From the NCBI GenBank assembly GCA_964035795.1, contig OZ038326.1:5445062-5509061 (forward strand): 64,000 bases of DNA, in the 5' to 3' direction. A program made the translations under genes and the position numbers. The notes beneath the pieces are model-generated. The model saw nothing but the letters and a program-made list of their open reading frames with translations. It was not told the DNA's origin and searched no databases. This DNA comes from Pterobdella sp. o SKG-2022 (Eukaryota; Annelida; Clitellata; Hirudinida; Piscicolidae). Below are positions 54,410-64,000 of the stretch, in pieces (the stretch's first letter is position 1; each line of letters starts with the position of its first letter).

Positions 54410-55040
54410 ACTGAAGTTACTATAATTCTAATAATTATTATTTTTTTGGAGTTTTCAAAATTTTTTTTCAATTCTCCATAAAAATTAAAATAAAAAACAA
54501 TCCCATCAAGCCTAGACCATCTTCATTGAAAATAGCCTGTCCTGTGTGTATCAGTACAGCTTTTTTTTTTTTCGGATAATAGTCATCACAATATACAACA
54601 CAAAATAAATTTAAAAAGTGAAATTAAACCTATACATTAAGAATAACACCAATTAATATAAATTAAAATTACTTAGTGCACATTAAAAGTGAAACCAATT
54701 AACAAAAATGAATTAAGTATCTTTGCATCAATGCCAAACACAACAACAATACAAAGTCATTAGTACAACACACCTAAAACACACTAAATATATACTTTTT
54801 AACATTTTTATTATAAATTTATCAAAGTATTTCATAAAATAAAATAAAAATCTCGTAATTAAAATGAATTAATATTCATAATTACTATAATAAAAGCTAT
54901 AGTAATTGAAAACATCAAAATATGAACTAATACAAAATGCTGATTAAATAGAATAAAAGAAATATATCATATAATGATAAAAAAAAGCAAAAATAATACA
55001 CTTCATATCAAGCGATGTAATGTGTTCTAGTAATCACAAA

Positions 55041-55120
55041 CAATGATAATGTTCACTAGTCTTACGAAAAGCTTCAAGACTTTTTTGAATGAATACATTG
55101 TGTTTGTTTGCCTTACTATA
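55041..55120 (-). repeat. Dispersed repeat B, inverted copy
   Basis: The plus strand reads ATGATAATG, CTAGTCTTACGAAAAGCTTC, then TTGTGTTTGTTTGCCTTACT, the reverse complement of the order at 34261-34340. Confidence 0.55.
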
Positions 55121-55285
55121 AATATGAACCTTGGTTATATCAAAAGGCTTCTTTAATAGAATACCCAAAACTCATGGTTACTGCTTATACATTGATAAAC
55201 AATGGTATAACTACATTACAATGATATTTTTTTTAATTGTCATATCTAAGAAAATTTACATTACATTAAATTGCATTCAAAGTTC

Positions 55286-55345
55286 ATAATACTCAGTGGT
55301 TCAGAAGCTCCTGAAGTTAATGCCACTATAAGCATACTCGTCATT
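55286..55345 (-). repeat. Dispersed repeat C, inverted copy 3
   Basis: On the minus strand TATAGTGGCATTAACTTCAG, then GAGCTTCTGAACCA, parallel to the copy at 51076. Confidence 0.45.
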
Positions 55346-57835
55346 GATTTGATTTGATATGCAAGAATCGTAAAGTTACGGTGTAACTGTAAACTATAGT
55401 TTAATATTATATAATCATTTTTGGAGGCTACTATTCCAATCAAAAACATTTCAAAACAGTAAGAGTTTATAACCAAATACATTACAAAATACAATGTTAT
55501 TTAATACCCTAGTTTGTGACGATACAATGGTATTGACTAGTAAAATGCATTACAATACAGCAATATTTAACAATCAAATATAATGGTTTACTTAAATTAT
55601 TATATTAATGAATATATAAATACATGTAATAATGAATAACTAAATAAATTGCTACAAGATGACATAGTTACATTGATATTCAATACTCCAAAGCAAGAGT
55701 ATCAAATTACAAGGAGACCAGCACCCACAAGCGTGTAAGGCCAGCACAAGACACCACTACTAATGGAGACAAGGAGAAATAATTACAGACTCCACAACCA
55801 CCACACACAAAACCACAACAACACACTTTAATACTCAGGTACACGCACTGCAACTATTTATTCTATATGATCTATGAGTGTGTTTGTTTGTTTTGCTATA
55901 TGAGTGTCTTTCTTTTTATTAGTTGTCTGTTTCTACCTAGTTGTTTGTTTCTGTTTAGTTTTTATTGTATCTACCTAGTTTTTGGTAGCGTCAATATTTT
56001 GAATTAGATGAATATAAACATTGTTTGTTTTTTTTTTTATTAATCTGCTGTTTAATTAGTTTTGCTTATAAGCAATACATAAATTGATTCTGCTGGAACT
56101 ATTTCTTCAAAACATACAAGTTTATGAGATAATTTTTAGAAATTTTCTTTATATTTATATTAAACATCATACAATATTAGAACAACTATCACTGATAATT
56201 ATCACTGTGGAGAGTATAAGAGGGTTTAAAACGCTAAAAAAACTGATGGCTTAAATACCTCAAACCTCATTGAAAACCCTATCAAAAAAACCCATATATA
56301 CGGCATTAAAAAATTAAACGCACTGTAAAACAAGGATTCCATTCACAATAAATGCTTAAAAACTCAACAGTCAGCAACACGAATTACCGCTTCGTCGCCT
56401 TCTTCCATTACATTGATGCAGCGGATAATCGGATGGTGATGTATGGAGAAACCAATTAAAACGCAAGGACACAATCTATAGACTTAATAATAGACTATAC
56501 TTCTTTTAAAGCCGAATGCCTGTTCTTTTGTCTTTACTATTGTATTTAGTATTGTTTTTATTTTTTTATTATATGTTTTTTTTTTTATGGTCTTTTTATT
56601 TTTTTATTAAATTGTTTTTATTATTTTCTTTATTATTCTTGCATTTACCAGTTTAGTTTTTTATTAGTTTTTTATTAGGTCCAATATTTTGAAATTACTT
56701 TTAATTATTATTTCATTATTTTTTTTATTGTTATGATTATTTTTATTTTTTTATTGGGTTTGAGTTTAGTATATTTTGATATGTTCAACTCTCATAACAG
56801 TTATAATTTAAACTTTTTGTTTTGGATAATAAAATGATAAGGAATCAACAATAAAATTATTTTTTAATTATTTTTTTATGATCATAATAACTTGATAAAA
56901 TTCTACGACTTAAAATTAGTATAATGCCATTAAAACCATTTCTAATATATCTCTCTGGTATAACACATAATGCCTAACTATAATCTTAATTGTAACCAGC
57001 AAATAATGTCCTTTTAAAAACGCTATCATGTTTTATTTTTGGAATAATATAAAAAAAATAATAAACTGATATTGTAGAAACAATGGTTAATAGCTTAAAT
57101 AAGTTTATAGATGTCAAAGCTTAAAAATTTTACTATGAAAAAATTATATGATCCTGAGATAGCTTAGTTGTGTACTCATGAGTTATGTAGGTGTGTGTGA
57201 TCAGAAATTGGTAGTTATCAAGCGTGAAAGATCTTAAATGCATTAGGAATGAGCATAAAGAATATATAAAGTTTTTTGTGCAAAATTTCTAATACTAATG
57301 GAAGTCTTCAAGAAAAATTTAATAAAACCACCTTCAAATGTGTGTTTGAAAGAAACTTTTTAATTAAATTCTAAGAAAAAATCATTTTTTCAAAGTCGTT
57401 AATTGAATATTTCAAAATGAAGGTAAAAAAGTTGTATTAATTTGAATACGATGAACAGCCGGGAATCGAACAAATGACCTTCGCTCTGGAAGGAATTCAA
57501 GAAATAAAGTGTGAAAACTTTTTCATTTTGCATTGCATTAATTATTTATAGAACACCTACTAGAAAATTTTTTCAGGTGTTTATTTTGACTTAATTAAGC
57601 TATATTAAGCATTCAGAGAGACGTAAATCAACTGGGAAACTGTATTAAATTTACAATTATTTAAGAGTTATTTCAAAGAGCCCAAAGCAGTTGAAAAGAG
57701 ACAAGCGAGATGTAATTGGATGAAAAAGCAAGCACATCAGTTCTTGCAGAAATTCTTTGAAGACTTTTGCATTCATTCACTCATCATCTTAATTAGCAGA
57801 TGAGCATGACAACATTCCGCATGACACTAATGCAT

Positions 57836-58330
57836 TCTCTACCTACCTTTCTACCTACTTCTCTAGATAGACTTCTCTATCTACTTCTCTATCTACCTCT
57901 CTATCTTCCTTTCTATCTATCTCTCCATCTACTTCTTTATCTTTCTTTCTATCTATCTCTCTATCTACCTTTTAATCTACCTCTTTATCTACTTCTTTAT
58001 CTACCTCTCTAACTACTCTCTATCTACCTCTCTATCTATTTACCTTTCTATCTTCCTCTAGATCTAACTCTCTAACTTGTTCTCTATCTATCTATCTACC
58101 TCTCTATCTACCCTCTATCTTTATTTTCATTCACCTTTCTATCTATTTTTTATTCGCCTCTATATCTACAACTTTAGGGTTTTTCATCTATTTTTTCACT
58201 TTTTTTTTCTATCTTTTTTCTATCTACCTCTTTGTCTTTTTATTTATCTACTTTTCTATCTATTTTTTTATTTACTCATTTATTTAACTTTTCATTCATA
58301 CTCTATTCATTTTTTTTATCTTTTTTGCTA
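57836..58330. repeat. Degenerate CTAT/CTACCTCT pyrimidine tract
   Basis: About 500 bases of decayed tetranucleotide (CTAT, CTAC, CTCT, CTTT) with the plus strand almost purine-free except for A. It looks like an old relative of the TCTA array type found in HtrA2 intron 2. Confidence 0.85.
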
Positions 58331-58662
58331 TCTATCTAACAAACTTTCCATCAAGTTCCATCACTTTTTCAATTCAAAGCTCTATTTGATACTTGCACCA
58401 ATCTCTTCCCCCGAATTTCTCATCCACTTTTCATCAGGTCATTTTTTTCTCATTTTCCATTTATCTATCAACCTTAAAATTACTTCTCAATCTACTTTTC
58501 ATTTGAAACTGTTTATTTGCGAATTTTAATTTATAGCACTACTATCATACCAGGCACCTCTGGCTTTCTTTATCTGCACCCATACTTCCCCACAACACCC
58601 GTCACCTCCACCAACCTCAACATCTTTCACATCCATTCTCAATAAAACATACATCTTCAAAG

Positions 58663-58732
58663 TGAAAGGAGGAAGATAGATGACGTCAGCAACGACATGG
58701 AAGGTAGAGATGCTGACAATGATTCTGATTGA
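58663..58732 (+). other. Possible orphan exon (terminal or internal)
   Basis: After a C/A-rich, nearly G-free stretch (58540-58660) and an AG at 58661-58662, a frame reads ERRKIDDVSNDMEGRDADND and ends with Ser-Asp-stop. GTAGAG at 58704 could instead be a donor. The composition step is the same as before real exons of HtrA2 and PEAK here. No other exon of such a gene was found, so this is weak. It contains a CRE palindrome TGACGTCA (58681-58688). Confidence 0.2.
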
Positions 58733-59186
58733 ATGTTTTTCTTTGTTTCTAGCTTCAACATTTGAATATTTTTTATTTTTTGATTAAGTTATTTTCAAAT
58801 TATTTGTTTGCTTAGGATTCTTTCTGTAAACCTTTTTTTGGGACGTCGTATGTAACTATTGGTTCAATAAAATTTTTTGACTTCAAATGAGTTAAATTCA
58901 TTATAAAACGAGTCTTATGATACGATCTAACTTATTGTTTTTTTAGGTGAATTTCTTAGAAAAATTCTCATTTGGGAGTTTTTTTTTGAATAATACTAAT
59001 GAGAATATTTTCTGGTATATCGACACATGTATATGCTTAAATACAAGCATAGTGATACGTGAACAAGGTGAATAATTAAAAATTAATATGCGCTCTATCT
59101 AAGTCTTCACATAAGAAAATCTATAAAAAAACAAACAAACAAACATACACACAAACAAACAAACACACACAAACAAGCAAACAAAC

Positions 59187-64000
<4,814 letters not shown>

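Larger units (their letters stand above)
52447..57835. other. Gene-poor AT-rich region with repeat relics
   Basis: No convincing exon in 5.4 kb. It contains dispersed repeat A (53326-53406, 54341-54409), a SINE tail (54060-54235), repeat B (55041-55120), repeat C (55286-55345), a tRNA-like box B relic (57452-57500) and a GC-rich island open on both strands (56370-56470). Confidence 0.6.

Overview
This is an AT-rich animal nuclear window. Genes are split by many spliceosomal introns, there are no operons, and microsatellites are unusually long. Gene content is bilaterian: FoxO, HtrA2/Omi, a CD36-type scavenger receptor, a BPI/LBP-like protein, Rab11-FIP3/4, a PEAK/pragmin pseudokinase, group I PAK and class IV POU. 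Several tRNA-headed SINE relics are present, plus one copy of the short conserved core known from cephalopod SINEs (Ceph-SINE). Together with the compact introns this points to a lophotrochozoan, perhaps an annelid such as a leech. That is inference; no taxon-specific gene proves it. A 200-base run of N marks an assembly gap.

Layout. Positions 1-1127 hold the 5' part of FoxO (minus; its 3' part lies off the left edge), head to head with HtrA2 (1944-6948, plus, 8 exons). An intronless CD36/SCARB-like gene (7898-9331, plus) follows. Next come a BPI/LBP gene (12730 to 10306, minus, 7 exons) and Rab11-FIP3/4 (29641 to 14502, minus, 14 exons). The latter is divergent from a PEAK-family pseudokinase gene (30905-37881, plus, 7 exons). 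PEAK converges on PAK (45441 to 39593, minus, 8 exons). POU4 (48068 to 46632, minus) is the last confident gene. From 48.1 to 64 kb I see no convincing gene, but there are three very large microsatellites (ATC, CA and a 1.8-kb TAG array), a degenerate CTAT tract and several repeat relics.

Exons were joined by hand from splice sites, reading phase and family alignment. For all the multi-exon genes the phases close without a frameshift, which is strong support for the models. The genes do not form one pathway. PAK, PEAK and Rab11-FIP are all cytoskeleton/trafficking regulators, BPI and CD36 are innate-recognition or lipid-binding families, and FoxO and HtrA2 act in stress and apoptosis. Close linkage looks like ordinary metazoan gene order, apart from the FoxO/HtrA2 divergent pair, which could share a promoter.

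Most unusual are: (1) a 92-bp, 91/92 identical inverted repeat with a 14-nt loop inside the first PEAK intron, made from a repeat that is also dispersed in the window; (2) a hairpin-headed repeat of about 340 bp, seen three times and only in PAK introns; (3) a roughly 606-unit, nearly pure TAG array; (4) introns that are C/A-rich and almost G-free before many acceptors and G/T-rich after some donors.
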